A stretch of 11,389 bases of DNA, taken from the NCBI GenBank assembly GCA_025451425.1, contig JANWKK010000013.1, positions 1 through 11,389 on the forward strand, in the 5' to 3' direction. The stretch is from Gemmatimonadaceae bacterium (lineage in GTDB: Bacteria; Gemmatimonadota; Gemmatimonadetes; Gemmatimonadales; Gemmatimonadaceae). The notes under the pieces were generated by a model. It was not told the DNA's origin. It made no database searches and saw only the letters and a program-made list of their open reading frames with translations. The translations under genes and the position numbers were made by a program. How positions within the stretch are numbered: the stretch's first letter is position 1; every line of letters begins with the position of its first letter. Shown piece after piece: positions 1 to 8,455 of the stretch.

Positions 1-318
1 GACTACCGAATCCTCGAGCGATTCGGCGTCGTGCGAGGCATCACCGTGCGTTCGCGCTCCGTGTTCGGGCGCTTCGGCGCCAAGCTGCAGCAGCTCATCG
101 GCGGCGATATCACGTTGCTCACCGACCTCTGTGAGCAAACCCGGGCCGCCGCGTTCGAGCTTGCGGTGAACCACGCGAAAGCGCTCGGCGCCAACGCGCT
201 GATCGCACTGCGGTACGACGCGACGGAAATCATGCAGGGTGTATCCGAAGTGCTCTGCTACGGGACGGCCGTGCGCCTCGTGCCGCTCAAGTCCGACACC
301 GAACAATCCACCTTCTGA
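1..318 (+). CDS. YbjQ/UPF0145 family protein, 5'-truncated by the window edge
   Basis: The frame is open from base 1 and ends at TGA 316-318, so the N-terminus lies outside the window; the GTG at 31 is internal, because family residues continue upstream of it. The visible protein has the YbjQ (UPF0145) pattern: a GVVRGITVRSRS strand, then IGGDITLLTDLCEQTR, then the ALGANALIALRYDA core and a terminal VLCYGTAVRLV strand. Known members are small, about 105 residues, and form a conserved beta-rich oligomeric fold of unknown role, so only a few residues are probably missing. The stop overlaps the start of the beta-glucosidase gene by one base (TGATG), which suggests co-transcription and translational coupling. 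The family assignment is firm; the function is unknown. Confidence 0.85.
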   Translation, partial: DYRILERFGVVRGITVRSRSVFGRFGAKLQQLIGGDITLLTDLCEQTRAAAFELAVNHAKALGANALIALRYDATEIMQGVSEVLCYGTAVRLVPLKSDTEQSTF

Positions 319-2582
319 TGACACGAACTTGGCTGTTGCTCGGGCTCGCGCTGATCGGCGCGAGCCCCGTCTCCGCACAGGCGCCGCGCCAAACGACGCG
401 CGCCGCCGAGACGCGCTTCGTCGACTCGATCCTCGCGCGCATGACCTTGGCCGAGAAGCTCGGTCAGCTCAACCAAGTGTCCGGAGCGGGAAACCCGACG
501 GGCCCTGGCGGTGGCGAGCGCGCGCAACGCATGGACCAGCTTCTCCATGGCGGCATCGGGTCGTTCTTCAACATCGTCGGCGCCGACACGACGCGTGCAC
601 TGCAGAAGATCGCGGTCGAGAAGTCTCGGCTGCACATCCCGTTGGTCTTCGGGCTCGATGTCATTCACGGATTGCGCACGATCTTTCCAGTACCGCTTGG
701 CGAAGCCGCGAGCTGGGATCCTGCTGGCGCGGAGCGCGCGTCGAGCATTGCCGCGACCGAAGCCTCGGCCACTGGCATCGACTGGACGTTTGCGCCGATG
801 GTCGACATCGCCCGCGATCCGCGCTGGGGGCGCATCGTCGAGGGATCCGGCGAGGACCCCTACCTTGGCGCCGCCTTCGCGGCTGCCAGAGTGCGGGGTT
901 TTCAGGGCGCCAATCTCGGCGCGCGAGACGCGATTGCCGCGACGGCCAAACACTTTGCCGCGTACGGTGCGGGCGAAGGCGGACGCGATTATAACGTTGC
1001 TGAGGTGTCCGAGCGCACGCTGCGTGACGTCTATCTCCCGCCATTCCACGCCGCCGCCTGCGCTGACGTCGCGACCTTCATGGCGTCGTTCAACGAGATC
1101 GCCGGCGTACCGTCGCACGCCAATCATCATCTGCTGACCGACATTCTCCGCAACGAGTGGAAGTACGACGGGCTCGTCGTCAGCGACTGGACTGGGATCT
1201 TGGAGCTGATCAATCACGGCGTCGCCGCCGACATCGCGCAGGCCGGTGAGCTCGCGCTCCACGCGGGCGTCGACGTCGACATGGTGAGTGAGATCTACGC
1301 CCGCGCGCTTCCGCGCTCGGCCGCCGCGAAGCGCATCAACATGGCCGAGCTCGACGAGGCCGTTAGGCGCATGTTGCGTTTCAAGTACCGGCTCGGCCTC
1401 TTCAAGGACCCGTATCTCCGCGAGAACGCCGCGCGAGAAAACACGGACATTCTCACCGTTGCCAACCGCGCCGCAGCACGCGAGTCGGCGCGTCGCTCGA
1501 TCGTGCTGCTCAAGAACGATCGTAACACGCTGCCGCTGCAGAAGAGCATTGCCTCGATTGCGGTGATCGGCGCGCTCGCCGCGGACTCGAACGCCGTGCT
1601 CGGCAACTGGACGGCGCTCGGCCGCCACGAAGACGCGGTGACGGTGCTCGACGGAATCCAACGCGCTGCTGCGGAGACGAACGTGACCTACGCGCGGGGC
1701 GCGAGCCCGACGAGCATGGACACGAGTGGGATCGCCGAGGCCGTGCGCGTCGCACGTGCGGCGGATGCGGTGGTGCTCGTTGTCGGTGAGACTGGCGAGA
1801 TGAGCGCGGAGGCCGAGAGTCGCTCGACGCTCGAGCTACCCGGAGCGCAGCAGCAGCTCGCGGACGCCCTTGCCGCGACGGGGAAGCCGGTCGTCGCTGT
1901 ACTAATGAATGGCCGGCCGCTCTCGATCGAGCGCCTGAACGAGACGATGCCCGCAATTCTCGAGACGTGGTTCCTCGGCGTCGAGCATGGGAACGCCGTC
2001 GCCGACGTGCTATTCGGCGACGCGAATCCCGGCGGCAAGATGCCCGTCACGACACCGCGCGTGGTTGGGCAAGTGCCGATTTACTACGACCACAAGAACA
2101 CGGGACGTCCACCGACGACGGAGAAGTACACATCGAAGTACTGGGACATTCCCTGGACGCCGCTCTATCCGTTTGGATATGGCCTGAGCTACACGACGTT
2201 CAGCTATAGCGCGCCGCGACTGAACGCGTCCTCGATCGGGCCGAGTGACTCGTTACGCGTCGAGGTAGACGTAACAAACGCGGGACAACGTGCTGGCGAG
2301 GAAGTCATCCAACTCTACGTCCGCGACGACGTCGGCAGCGTGACGCGCCCGGTGATGGAGCTGCGGCGCTTTCGTCGGGTGGCGCTGGCGCCTGGCGAGC
2401 GGACGACGATTCGCTGGTCGCTCGGCGTCGGCGATCTCGCGTTCTACGACCTCGCGATGCGACGCGTCGCAGAGCCCGGGACGTTCCGGGTATTTGTAGG
2501 AACCAATTCAGCGGACACGCGATCGGCGCCGTTCAGTTTGAAGGGGACAACCAGCGTACCGGTGCCGGATCGGTGCCAGTGA
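318..2582 (+). CDS. bglX: Periplasmic beta-glucosidase, glycoside hydrolase family 3
   Basis: 754 residues, collinear with E. coli BglX throughout. Residues 1-21 are a Sec signal peptide (hydrophobic run, then SPVSAQA), so the enzyme acts outside the cytoplasm and releases glucose or other sugars from beta-glucosides. The N-terminal barrel (about 30-360) carries DVIHG (D114), DPRWGR (167-172), KHF (K211, H212) and the nucleophile motif GLVVSDW with D290. The second domain (about 390-600) carries SAEAESR, where E498 aligns with the likely acid/base of BglX-type enzymes, and the LMNGRPL and ILETWF motifs. A fibronectin-III-like domain (about 630-740) starts after the PFGYGLSYTTF motif. No Shine-Dalgarno precedes ATG 318; the start fits the signal peptide and overlaps the upstream stop by one base. 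No key residue is missing. The exact glucoside substrate is not visible. Confidence 0.95.
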   Translation: MTRTWLLLGLALIGASPVSAQAPRQTTRAAETRFVDSILARMTLAEKLGQLNQVSGAGNPTGPGGGERAQRMDQLLHGGIGSFFNIVGADTTRALQKIAVEKSRLHIPLVFGLDVIHGLRTIFPVPLGEAASWDPAGAERASSIAATEASATGIDWTFAPMVDIARDPRWGRIVEGSGEDPYLGAAFAAARVRGFQGANLGARDAIAATAKHFAAYGAGEGGRDYNVAEVSERTLRDVYLPPFHAAACADVATFMASFNEIAGVPSHANHHLLTDILRNEWKYDGLVVSDWTGILELINHGVAADIAQAGELALHAGVDVDMVSEIYARALPRSAAAKRINMAELDEAVRRMLRFKYRLGLFKDPYLRENAARENTDILTVANRAAARESARRSIVLLKNDRNTLPLQKSIASIAVIGALAADSNAVLGNWTALGRHEDAVTVLDGIQRAAAETNVTYARGASPTSMDTSGIAEAVRVARAADAVVLVVGETGEMSAEAESRSTLELPGAQQQLADALAATGKPVVAVLMNGRPLSIERLNETMPAILETWFLGVEHGNAVADVLFGDANPGGKMPVTTPRVVGQVPIYYDHKNTGRPPTTEKYTSKYWDIPWTPLYPFGYGLSYTTFSYSAPRLNASSIGPSDSLRVEVDVTNAGQRAGEEVIQLYVRDDVGSVTRPVMELRRFRRVALAPGERTTIRWSLGVGDLAFYDLAMRRVAEPGTFRVFVGTNSADTRSAPFSLKGTTSVPVPDRCQ

Positions 2583-2615
2583 GGGGCTTTGTGACCGTCG
2601 AACGCTCCCCTCGAC

Positions 2616-2669
2616 GCGAGCATCCACTGGTCTAAAATCGAAGAGGCAGTTGACCCAGTGGATGCTTGC
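2616..2669. repeat. Hairpin A downstream of bglX
   Basis: GCATCCACTGG at 2620-2630 is perfectly repeated in inverted orientation at 2655-2665, leaving a 24-nt loop. The stem can extend to 15 bp (2616-2630 with 2655-2669) using one G-U pair. It begins 33 bases after the bglX stop. It lacks a following T-run, so it is a poor intrinsic terminator, but it could stabilise a transcript end. Confidence 0.5.
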
Positions 2670-2674
2670 TCACG

Positions 2675-2720
2675 CGAGGGATCGAGCGACGGTCTGAGGA
2701 AAGGCCGCGTCGATCCCTCG
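2675..2720. repeat. Hairpin B between bglX and the minus-strand small gene
   Basis: CGAGGGATCGA at 2675-2685 is perfectly inverted at 2710-2720, again with 11-bp arms and a 24-nt loop, 9 bases after hairpin A. It ends 11 bases from the stop of the convergent minus-strand gene, so it may act as a two-way transcript boundary. The GGGATC core resembles the arm ends of the repeats at 4453-4556 and 6631-6734. Confidence 0.45.
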
Positions 2721-2731
2721 TCAAGACCTCT

Positions 2732-2971
2732 TCAACGTGCTTTTGCCTTCGGCATCCCACGCTTCGTCGTGCGAAGCCACTTCTCCGCGGCGCGGAGAGC
2801 GGATGACTTACCGCCGTGGCCGGCGTCACCGAAGAAGGCACTGGCTTTCGGGCGCCACCCCTTGGTCGTCTTGCGATAGCCGACGCGGACGAAGTATCCG
2901 TGCGTACGGGAGGTTTCCTGGTCGATGCGGCTGATGCCGGACGGGAGGGAACGAGAGTTGGTCGTTGGCAT
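2732..2971 (-). CDS. Small AP2-like DNA-binding domain protein (putative)
   Basis: The chosen start is the ATG at 2969-2971 (minus strand), giving 79 residues. A TTG five codons upstream (2986) is possible but less likely, since nothing recognisable precedes the ATG. The protein reads PSGISRIDQ, then THGYFVRVGYRKTTKGW, KASAFFGD, and a helix GGKSSALRAAEKWL. The order GISRID, three short strands with basic and aromatic residues, then a GGK..AL.AA helix, resembles bacterial stand-alone AP2/ERF-like domain proteins, which bind DNA through the three-stranded sheet. The C-terminus is very basic (RTTKRGMPKAKAR), which fits nucleic-acid binding. It is encoded alone, convergent with bglX and divergent from the tRNA gene. 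Known AP2 domains in bacteria are often linked to HNH homing endonucleases, but none is encoded here. Family recognition is from memory of the pattern and is moderately sure. Confidence 0.6.
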   Translation of the reverse strand: MPTTNSRSLPSGISRIDQETSRTHGYFVRVGYRKTTKGWRPKASAFFGDAGHGGKSSALRAAEKWLRTTKRGMPKAKAR

Positions 2972-3147
2972 GAGGCAGCTCGTCAAATGGTGTTAGAAGG
3001 GTTGACTGCACCGCACGCGTCAGACGTTAGGCAACCTGACAACGGCGGCGAGCGAACGCAGCGGCAACCTCGATGTTGCAGAAGTGACGCTCGTGAAGAA
3101 GTACACCGATACGAGTAAAATCGTTTGTCGTTTGGCGTTAAGAAAGC

Positions 3148-3221
3148 TTGACGTGGGAGCGCAGATTACGTAACCTCGCGAATGCTTGCTCGTGCACTCG
3201 TCGTAGATTTTTCTTTATCAT
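3148..3221 (+). promoter_or_regulatory. Possible promoter region of the tRNA-Asn gene
   Basis: This stretch is more AT-rich than its surroundings. TTGACG at 3148-3153 is a good -35 match but has only TAACCT (3171-3176) at a 17-bp spacing. TATCAT at 3216-3221 is a better -10 match and would start RNA about 12 bases before the tRNA, but it has only a weak -35 (TGCACT, 3193-3198). No other feature was seen between 2987 and 3239 apart from one CGTTAGGC octamer at 3025-3032. Confidence 0.3.
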
Positions 3222-3239
3222 GCATTACGTCGTGACATT

Positions 3240-3312
3240 TGGGGTGTAGGTCAATTGGCAGACCGCCCGACTGTTAATCGGGAAGTTGGAGGTTCGAGTC
3301 CTCCCGCCCCAG
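3240..3312 (+). tRNA. tRNA-Asn (anticodon GUU)
   Basis: A full cloverleaf can be folded by hand. The acceptor stem is TGGGGTG (3240-3246) with CGCCCCA (3305-3311), with one T-G wobble. The D-stem is GGTC/GACC (3249-3252, 3261-3264). The anticodon stem is CCCGA/TCGGG around loop CTGTTAA (3271-3277), with anticodon GTT at 3273-3275. The variable loop has five bases. The T-stem is GGAGG/CCTCC around TTCGAGT (3293-3299). The discriminator base is G3312 and CCA is not encoded. No second copy of the tRNA 3' end was found in the window, so there is no sign of an element integrated here. Confidence 0.95.
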
Positions 3313-3520
3313 TTCCTCGTTGCTGCCTCACGAGTCGCCTCGGACCAGTGCCGAGTGACGACATAGCTAGGTGCCCAAGTGGGTCGCCCGGGCGGGCTCG
3401 AGACGGTCCGGCCGGATCGAACGACCACCCCTCAGTCCAGTCGCGCCAGAAACTGGGTGTTGTGCAGGCAGCATCACGGGAATATCCTAGCACGTTCACT
3501 TCCCGTCTCTTCCCCTCGAC

Positions 3521-3526
3521 GAGGAG
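3521..3526 (+). promoter_or_regulatory. Shine-Dalgarno GAGGAG fixing the start of the nitrilase-family gene
   Basis: GAGGAG lies 6 bases before GTG 3533. An in-frame TTG at 3527 directly abuts the motif and is therefore too close to be the start. Confidence 0.6.
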
Positions 3527-3532
3527 TTGCAG

Positions 3533-4378
3533 GTGCCGGAGTTTTCCGCGATCGAATCCGGTACATCCGCCGCGTCGCCACTGCGCGTAGCACTCGGCGA
3601 GTACGACACCGGTTGGCACGATCCCGAGGTATCGTTACGTCGCGCGCACGACGTGATCGCTGCTGCCGCGCGGTTGCGCGCGCGTGTCGTCGTGTTGCCG
3701 GAGATGTGCACGACGGGCTACACGATGGAAGGCACACGCTGGGCAGAGCCCTTGTCGCCTGATCAAGGCGCAAGCGGTTCACTCGCCGCGGCGGCGCGCG
3801 AGTTTCGGGTATGGGTGCTCGCTGGACTCGCGGTGCGTGAAACAACGCCCGCGCGTCTGGTCAACGCCGCGGTTCTCTTCGATCCCGCGGGAAGCGTCGC
3901 TGCGATTTACCGCAAGCAGCGGCTCTTCACGTACGCGGGGGAGCACGAGGTGTACGCACCAGGCGACGCGCCCGTTGTGGTGACGATCGAAGGTGTGCGC
4001 GTAGGACTGTTCATCTGCTTCGACCTACGCTTCCCCGAGCTGTTCCGCGCGGTCGCGCCGGACATCGACGCGGTGCTGCTCGTCGCGAATTGGCCGGAGC
4101 GGCGACGCGCGCACTGGGATGTGCTCACGCGCGCCCGGGCGATCGAGAATCAGTGTTACGTGGTTGCCGTCAATCGCAGCGGCGTCGGCGACGGGGTGGA
4201 GTACGACGGCGGATCGGTCGCGTACGACCCGTGGGGGGAGCCAGTCGGCATCGGCGGCGGCGGGAACGCGTCGCGGGTGGTCGACATCGATCCGGCGCGG
4301 GTTAAGTTGGTGCGCGCGCGATATCCTTTCCTGCGCGAGCTCGAGTCGGCGCGCGAACCGCAGGTCGAGTTTCAGTAA
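3533..4378 (+). CDS. Carbon-nitrogen hydrolase (nitrilase superfamily)
   Basis: 281 residues, the usual length for a single-domain member. All three catalytic residues are present (numbered from GTG 3533): E57 in VVLPEMCTTGY, K128 in YRKQRLF, and C162 in LFICFDLRFPELFR. The superfamily hydrolyses amides or nitriles of small molecules (omega-amidase, N-carbamoyl amidase and deaminated-glutathione amidase types) in the cytoplasm; there is no signal peptide. YRKQRLF followed by YAGE, and CFDLRFPE, are closest to the omega-amidase / aliphatic amidase-like branches, but the substrate cannot be read from sequence. The gene stands alone: it is 220 bases after the tRNA and is followed by a repeat element. 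GTG 3533 was chosen for its spacing to GAGGAG. The 3313-3520 gap shows no gene or clear promoter. Confidence 0.88.
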   Translation: MPEFSAIESGTSAASPLRVALGEYDTGWHDPEVSLRRAHDVIAAAARLRARVVVLPEMCTTGYTMEGTRWAEPLSPDQGASGSLAAAAREFRVWVLAGLAVRETTPARLVNAAVLFDPAGSVAAIYRKQRLFTYAGEHEVYAPGDAPVVVTIEGVRVGLFICFDLRFPELFRAVAPDIDAVLLVANWPERRRAHWDVLTRARAIENQCYVVAVNRSGVGDGVEYDGGSVAYDPWGEPVGIGGGGNASRVVDIDPARVKLVRARYPFLRELESAREPQVEFQ

Positions 4379-4452
4379 GCCTCGAAGTCGTTAGGCAACA
4401 CAGCTCGGGCGTAGATGCATAGCACCTAGCACCGAGGGAAACTCTGAAGTAC

Positions 4453-4556
4453 TGTCATTCCGAGGAGCCCTTCGGCTTCGCTCAGGGCAGGCTCCGTGAA
4501 GAGGAATCTGCACTTATGCCTTGAAGTGCAGATCCCTCGCTTCGCTCGGGATGACA
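4453..4556. repeat. Palindromic intergenic repeat, TGTCAT(C/T)C family, copy 1
   Basis: The element starts with TGTCATTCCGAG (4453-4464) and ends with its inverted counterpart CTCGGGATGACA (4545-4556). An inner perfect inverted pair, ATCTGCACTT (4506-4515) and AAGTGCAGAT (4524-4533), surrounds an 8-nt loop. The left arm has an extra insertion that itself forms a GGAGCC/GGCTCC hairpin, so it is the degenerate arm. The right arm is close to the left arm of the element at 6631-6734. I recognise this as a recurrent intergenic repeat type in environmental bacteria. The surrounding gap 4379-4593 holds one CGTTAGGC octamer at 4389-4396 and otherwise nothing. Confidence 0.8.
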
Positions 4557-4593
4557 TTCGTCAGTGGTTCCCTGGCACCTAACACCTCTCTCC

Positions 4594-4851
4594 GTGACTG
4601 TCGGCGAAACCCTGGTTTTCTTCCGCGATGCACGCGTCTTCGAGTGCACGCTCTGCTTTCGCGTGGCCGAGTTGATCGGCTTCGAGCGAGATGAGCTACA
4701 CTGGGAGGCATTCTGGAGTGTGCGCGTCGACGGGGTGCTGTTTGGATCATTGCAGCTGCTCGACTTTCAGGAGCGCGCGAGCGCTGTCGAGCAACGTGTA
4801 GTGCACTGGTACCGGAGCGAACGAATCCGGCGCGCCAGTCGCGAGGTCTAA
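4594..4851 (+). CDS. Conserved-looking hypothetical protein, 85 residues
   Basis: I do not recognise this family. From GTG 4594 the protein is about 85 residues, beta-rich with aromatic residues: VGETLVFFRDARVFECT, then LIGFERDELHWEAFW, VDGVLFGSLQLLDF, and a basic tail WYRSERIRRASREV. It has no signal peptide, no membrane segment and only one Cys. The upstream in-frame GTG at 4564 is less likely, because the added residues come from repeat-flanking DNA (a CACCTAACACC stretch). Neither start has a Shine-Dalgarno. The gene ends 21 bases before the symporter gene on the same strand, so the two are probably co-transcribed, and it might be a soluble partner of the transporter. That link rests on position alone. 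The balanced amino-acid content favours a real gene over a chance frame. Confidence 0.6.
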   Translation: MTVGETLVFFRDARVFECTLCFRVAELIGFERDELHWEAFWSVRVDGVLFGSLQLLDFQERASAVEQRVVHWYRSERIRRASREV

Positions 4852-4872
4852 CCCACTCAATGTCGAGGTGAC

Positions 4873-6630
<1,758 letters not shown>

Positions 6631-6734
6631 CCTGTCATCCTGAGCGAAGCGAAGGATCTACTTGCCCTTGTTAGAACTCGGTCACCAACAACGGACACTA
6701 GATCCTTCGTCGCTCCGCTCCTCAGGATGACAGG
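6631..6734. repeat. Palindromic intergenic repeat, TGTCATCC family, copy 2 (possible transcript end)
   Basis: CCTGTCATCCTGAG (6631-6644), followed by CGAAGCG and AAGGATCTA (6652-6660), is mirrored by TAGATCCTT (6699-6707), a CGCTCCGCTCC stretch, and CTCAGGATGACAGG (6721-6734). A 38-base centre separates the arms. The element begins directly after the symporter stop codon and ends 21 bases before the next start. The left arm is nearly the reverse complement of the right arm of the element at 4453-4556, so both belong to one family. The strong stem could end or stabilise the transporter mRNA, although it lacks a T-run. Confidence 0.85.
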
Positions 6735-6755
6735 TCGCCCCTAACCCCTCTTCAC

Positions 6756-7055
6756 ATGTCCGGCGCAGCTTCCCTCGATCTTCGACTTCCCATCGGTGGG
6801 CTCTTCACCGCGCTCGGCATCGTCATCGGTGGCTATGGCATCGCGACGAATGGCAACGCGATGTACCAGACGTCCCTCAACATCAACATCAATCTCTGGT
6901 GGGGGATCGTCATGTTCGTCGTTGGGCTGATCATGCTCGCGATGGGGATACGCGCGTCGCGCCGTCACCATCCCGCCGCCGCGGTGCAAGCCGGCGAGTC
7001 GCCGATGGGCCGCGCCACCGAACGCCGCGAGCACGCCACGGGCCTCGAACGCTGA
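6756..7055 (+). CDS. Small inner-membrane protein with two transmembrane helices
   Basis: 99 residues with no family that I can name. Helix 1 spans about residues 11-31 (glycine-rich LPIGGLFTALGIVIGGYG). A short polar loop MYQTSLNININ follows, then helix 2 spans about 47-66 (WWGIVMFVVGLIMLAMG). The C-terminal tail is polar and basic (RASRRHH, later GRATERREH), which would place the tail in the cytoplasm by the positive-inside rule, with both ends inside. The ATG at 6756 lacks a Shine-Dalgarno, but the protein begins sensibly there. The gene follows the repeat after the symporter and precedes the peptidase gene by 54 bases. I have a memory of similar NININLWWG proteins in related soil phyla, but no function is known to me. 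Confidence 0.72.
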   Translation: MSGAASLDLRLPIGGLFTALGIVIGGYGIATNGNAMYQTSLNININLWWGIVMFVVGLIMLAMGIRASRRHHPAAAVQAGESPMGRATERREHATGLER

Positions 7056-7109
7056 GTTCGGCGTGATTCCTGCCCTGTTCCACATTGGCTCGAACAGGCG
7101 GCGGGATGT

Positions 7110-7802
7110 ATGATGCGAAGCGGTCTGAGTTTCCTAATTGTGTTCTCAAGCGTTGCATCGTTAGGCTGCAAGGTGGTGGTCGAGCACGCGTCTGACTCTG
7201 CGCGTAACACCCCCCGGAGCGACACCACGATCGTGTTGAGCGCCACTCGCCCCGCGCCGGAGTCGGTTTCCGTGACGCCGCAGACGACGCTCTCCCCCGG
7301 CGAGATTGCGGATTCTGTCGCGCTGCCGCGGACGTCGTCGGACCTCGCGACCTTGAGCGCCGAGCTCATCATCCCTGTACCGGGCGTCCAGCCGTCGGAG
7401 CTCAGGGACACCTTCAATGAGTTGCGTGGTGGTGGAACGCGGAAGCACGAGGCGCTCGACATTCTCGCGCCACGAGGGACTCCGGTTTACTCGGCGTCGG
7501 ACGGCCGAATCCTCAAGCTGCACAATAGCGTCGATGGCGGACTCATGGTTTACGCCGCCGACGCGAGCAACCAATTCGTTCTGATGTATGGGCACCTCGA
7601 TCACTACGCGGACGGGATGCGCGATGGACTCCCCTTGCGGCAGGGTGAAGTAATCGGCTACGTGGGGACGACGGGGGACGCTCCCGCGAACACCCCCCAC
7701 CTGCACTTCGCGATCGCACATCCAAAGGACGTGAAGCTCTGGTGGACGGGAGAGCCAATCGATCCGCGGCCGTTGCTCCAACGGACAATGGCGCCGCGGT
7801 GA
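7110..7802 (+). CDS. M23 (LytM/NlpD-type) zinc metallopeptidase, probable lipoprotein
   Basis: 230 residues. Residues 1-20 form a signal-like segment ending SVASLGC; C20 is a candidate lipidation site, though the lipobox (S-L-G-C) is off-consensus. Residues 21-85 are a low-complexity Ser/Thr/Pro-rich linker. The M23 domain covers about 88-225 and keeps all metal and catalytic positions: H113 and D117 (HEALD), H162 (YGHLDHY), and H197/H199 (PHLHF). It should therefore be an active endopeptidase cutting peptidoglycan cross-bridges or stems in the periplasm, rather than a degenerate LytM activator. A second ATG at 7113 is equally possible; GCGGGA at 7101-7106 is better spaced for it. A CGTTAGGC octamer falls in the signal-peptide codons (7159-7166). 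Neighbouring small membrane proteins give no clear partner. Confidence 0.9.
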   Translation: MMRSGLSFLIVFSSVASLGCKVVVEHASDSARNTPRSDTTIVLSATRPAPESVSVTPQTTLSPGEIADSVALPRTSSDLATLSAELIIPVPGVQPSELRDTFNELRGGGTRKHEALDILAPRGTPVYSASDGRILKLHNSVDGGLMVYAADASNQFVLMYGHLDHYADGMRDGLPLRQGEVIGYVGTTGDAPANTPHLHFAIAHPKDVKLWWTGEPIDPRPLLQRTMAPR

Positions 7803-7822
7803 TTGAATCCAGATCGTGAGTG

Positions 7823-7841
7823 GCCCGCGTAGTGAGCGGGC
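7823..7841 (+). terminator. Short GC hairpin after the M23 peptidase gene (weak terminator candidate)
   Basis: GCCCGC (7823-7828) and GCGGGC (7836-7841) form a 6-bp all-GC stem with a 7-nt loop, 20 bases after the peptidase stop. There is no T-run, so an intrinsic terminator is doubtful. Confidence 0.3.
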
Positions 7842-7870
7842 GCCGACGCACTTGCTGGGACACAGGACTC

Positions 7871-7875
7871 GAGGA
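7871..7875 (+). promoter_or_regulatory. Shine-Dalgarno GAGGA for the one-TM protein
   Basis: GAGGA lies 7 bases before ATG 7883. This favours that start over the in-frame GTG at 7820, which has no such motif and would add a polar, arginine-rich stretch (MARVVSGRRR) unlike a signal sequence. Confidence 0.55.
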
Positions 7876-7882
7876 TCGTCCG

Positions 7883-8284
7883 ATGTGGTCGTGGATCTCT
7901 CACTCGATATTTCATGGCGTGCTCCGCGAGCGCGACGTGATGCTGCTCGCCTACGCGAGCGGCGCCGCGCTGTTCGTCGGCAGCGTCAGTGCTTGGCTCG
8001 GCGCGCACTTCGGAGCGAAGCGAGCCGTGCGGCGTGCTTTCCGCGATCGAATCGAGATTCCGTCGCTGGTGACCGAAGTCCGCTACGATGAGCTCTCACG
8101 CGCGATCGATGCGATTGCCCTCGAGATCGAGCGCATCTCCGAGGCGCAGCGGTTCGCGGCGAAGATGCTCGTCGAGCGGCCGGCAAACGGGCCGCTGAGC
8201 GCGCCGACTGTCGCCGTCGCCGCGCCGACCGTGACGGCGATCGCGATCCCACGGCGAGAGCCGGAAGCGATCACGCCGCACTAG
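7883..8284 (+). CDS. Small protein with one transmembrane helix and a coiled-coil-like segment
   Basis: 133 residues from ATG 7883. A hydrophobic segment spans about residues 20-42 (LLAYASGAALFVGSVSAW), followed by the basic stretch FGAKRAVRRAFRDR, which should face the cytoplasm. Residues 68-98 (YDELSRAIDAIALEIERISE onward) form a long amphipathic helix with heptad spacing, so oligomerisation is likely. The last 35 residues are Pro/Ala/Val-rich and look disordered. I do not recognise a named family. The architecture (one helix in the membrane, cytoplasmic coiled coil, disordered tail) resembles many uncharacterised small proteins of this lineage. It is downstream of the peptidase gene and separated from the next gene by a repeat-filled gap. 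Confidence 0.7.
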   Translation: MWSWISHSIFHGVLRERDVMLLAYASGAALFVGSVSAWLGAHFGAKRAVRRAFRDRIEIPSLVTEVRYDELSRAIDAIALEIERISEAQRFAAKMLVERPANGPLSAPTVAVAAPTVTAIAIPRREPEAITPH

Positions 8285-8398
8285 TTGGTGGTGTTTGGTG
8301 GTTGGTTGTTGGTGGTTGTTAGTTGTTTCGGATGGCCGGCGATTGCTCACCGGCCTTTCTGTCACCGTGGACCAGCGACCAACGACCAACCACCAGCG
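8285..8398. repeat. GT-rich/CA-rich palindromic repeat, copy 1
   Basis: A G/T-only-like run (8285-8328, built of TTGGTGG/TTGGTTG units) is followed about 40 bases later by a complementary C/A-rich run (8370-8396, built of ACCAAC/GACCAACCACCAG units). The arms are imperfectly complementary and could form a long stem with an internal GGCCGG/CCGGCC hairpin in its loop. It begins immediately after the stop codon of the one-TM gene and lies in the 183-base gap before the TIM-barrel gene. A shorter related copy sits at 9350-9420. Confidence 0.7.
8334..8359 (+). terminator. Candidate intrinsic terminator inside the GT-rich repeat
   Basis: GGCCGG (8334-8339) and CCGGCC (8350-8355) form a 6-bp GC stem with a 10-nt loop, followed by TTTCT. 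This is the best terminator-like structure between the peptidase/one-TM pair and the Tat-TIM-barrel gene. The T-run is short. Confidence 0.4.
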
Positions 8399-8455
8399 GG
8401 CACCTTCCCATCCCCGCCTCACAAGTCCATACTTTCGCGACCTTGTACCCTCACG

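Noticed and set aside
258..1661. A 467-codon open frame on the minus strand across bglX
   Set aside because: It is antisense to a clear, full-length GH3 gene; its product is Arg/Val/His-rich with no recognisable domain, typical of the open antisense frame of GC-rich DNA.
3025..3032. GTTAGGC next to the small AP2-like gene as an integron attC core site
   Set aside because: No matching RYYYAAC partner at a suitable distance was found, the gene lies in the wrong orientation for a cassette, and the same heptamer recurs inside unrelated genes of the window.
2662..3191. Direct repeat ATGCTTGCTC (2662-2671 and 3182-3191) flanking the AP2-like gene as target-site or attachment duplication
   Set aside because: Ten bases is short, the flanking sequence does not extend the match, and no integrase or transposase is present.
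3240..3312. tRNA-Asn as an integration site of a genomic island
   Set aside because: No second copy of the tRNA 3' end and no integrase gene were seen within the window.
8285..8398. CRISPR-like array in the GT-rich region
   Set aside because: The units are short, irregular and without spacers of constant length; the arms are complementary, so it is a palindromic element.
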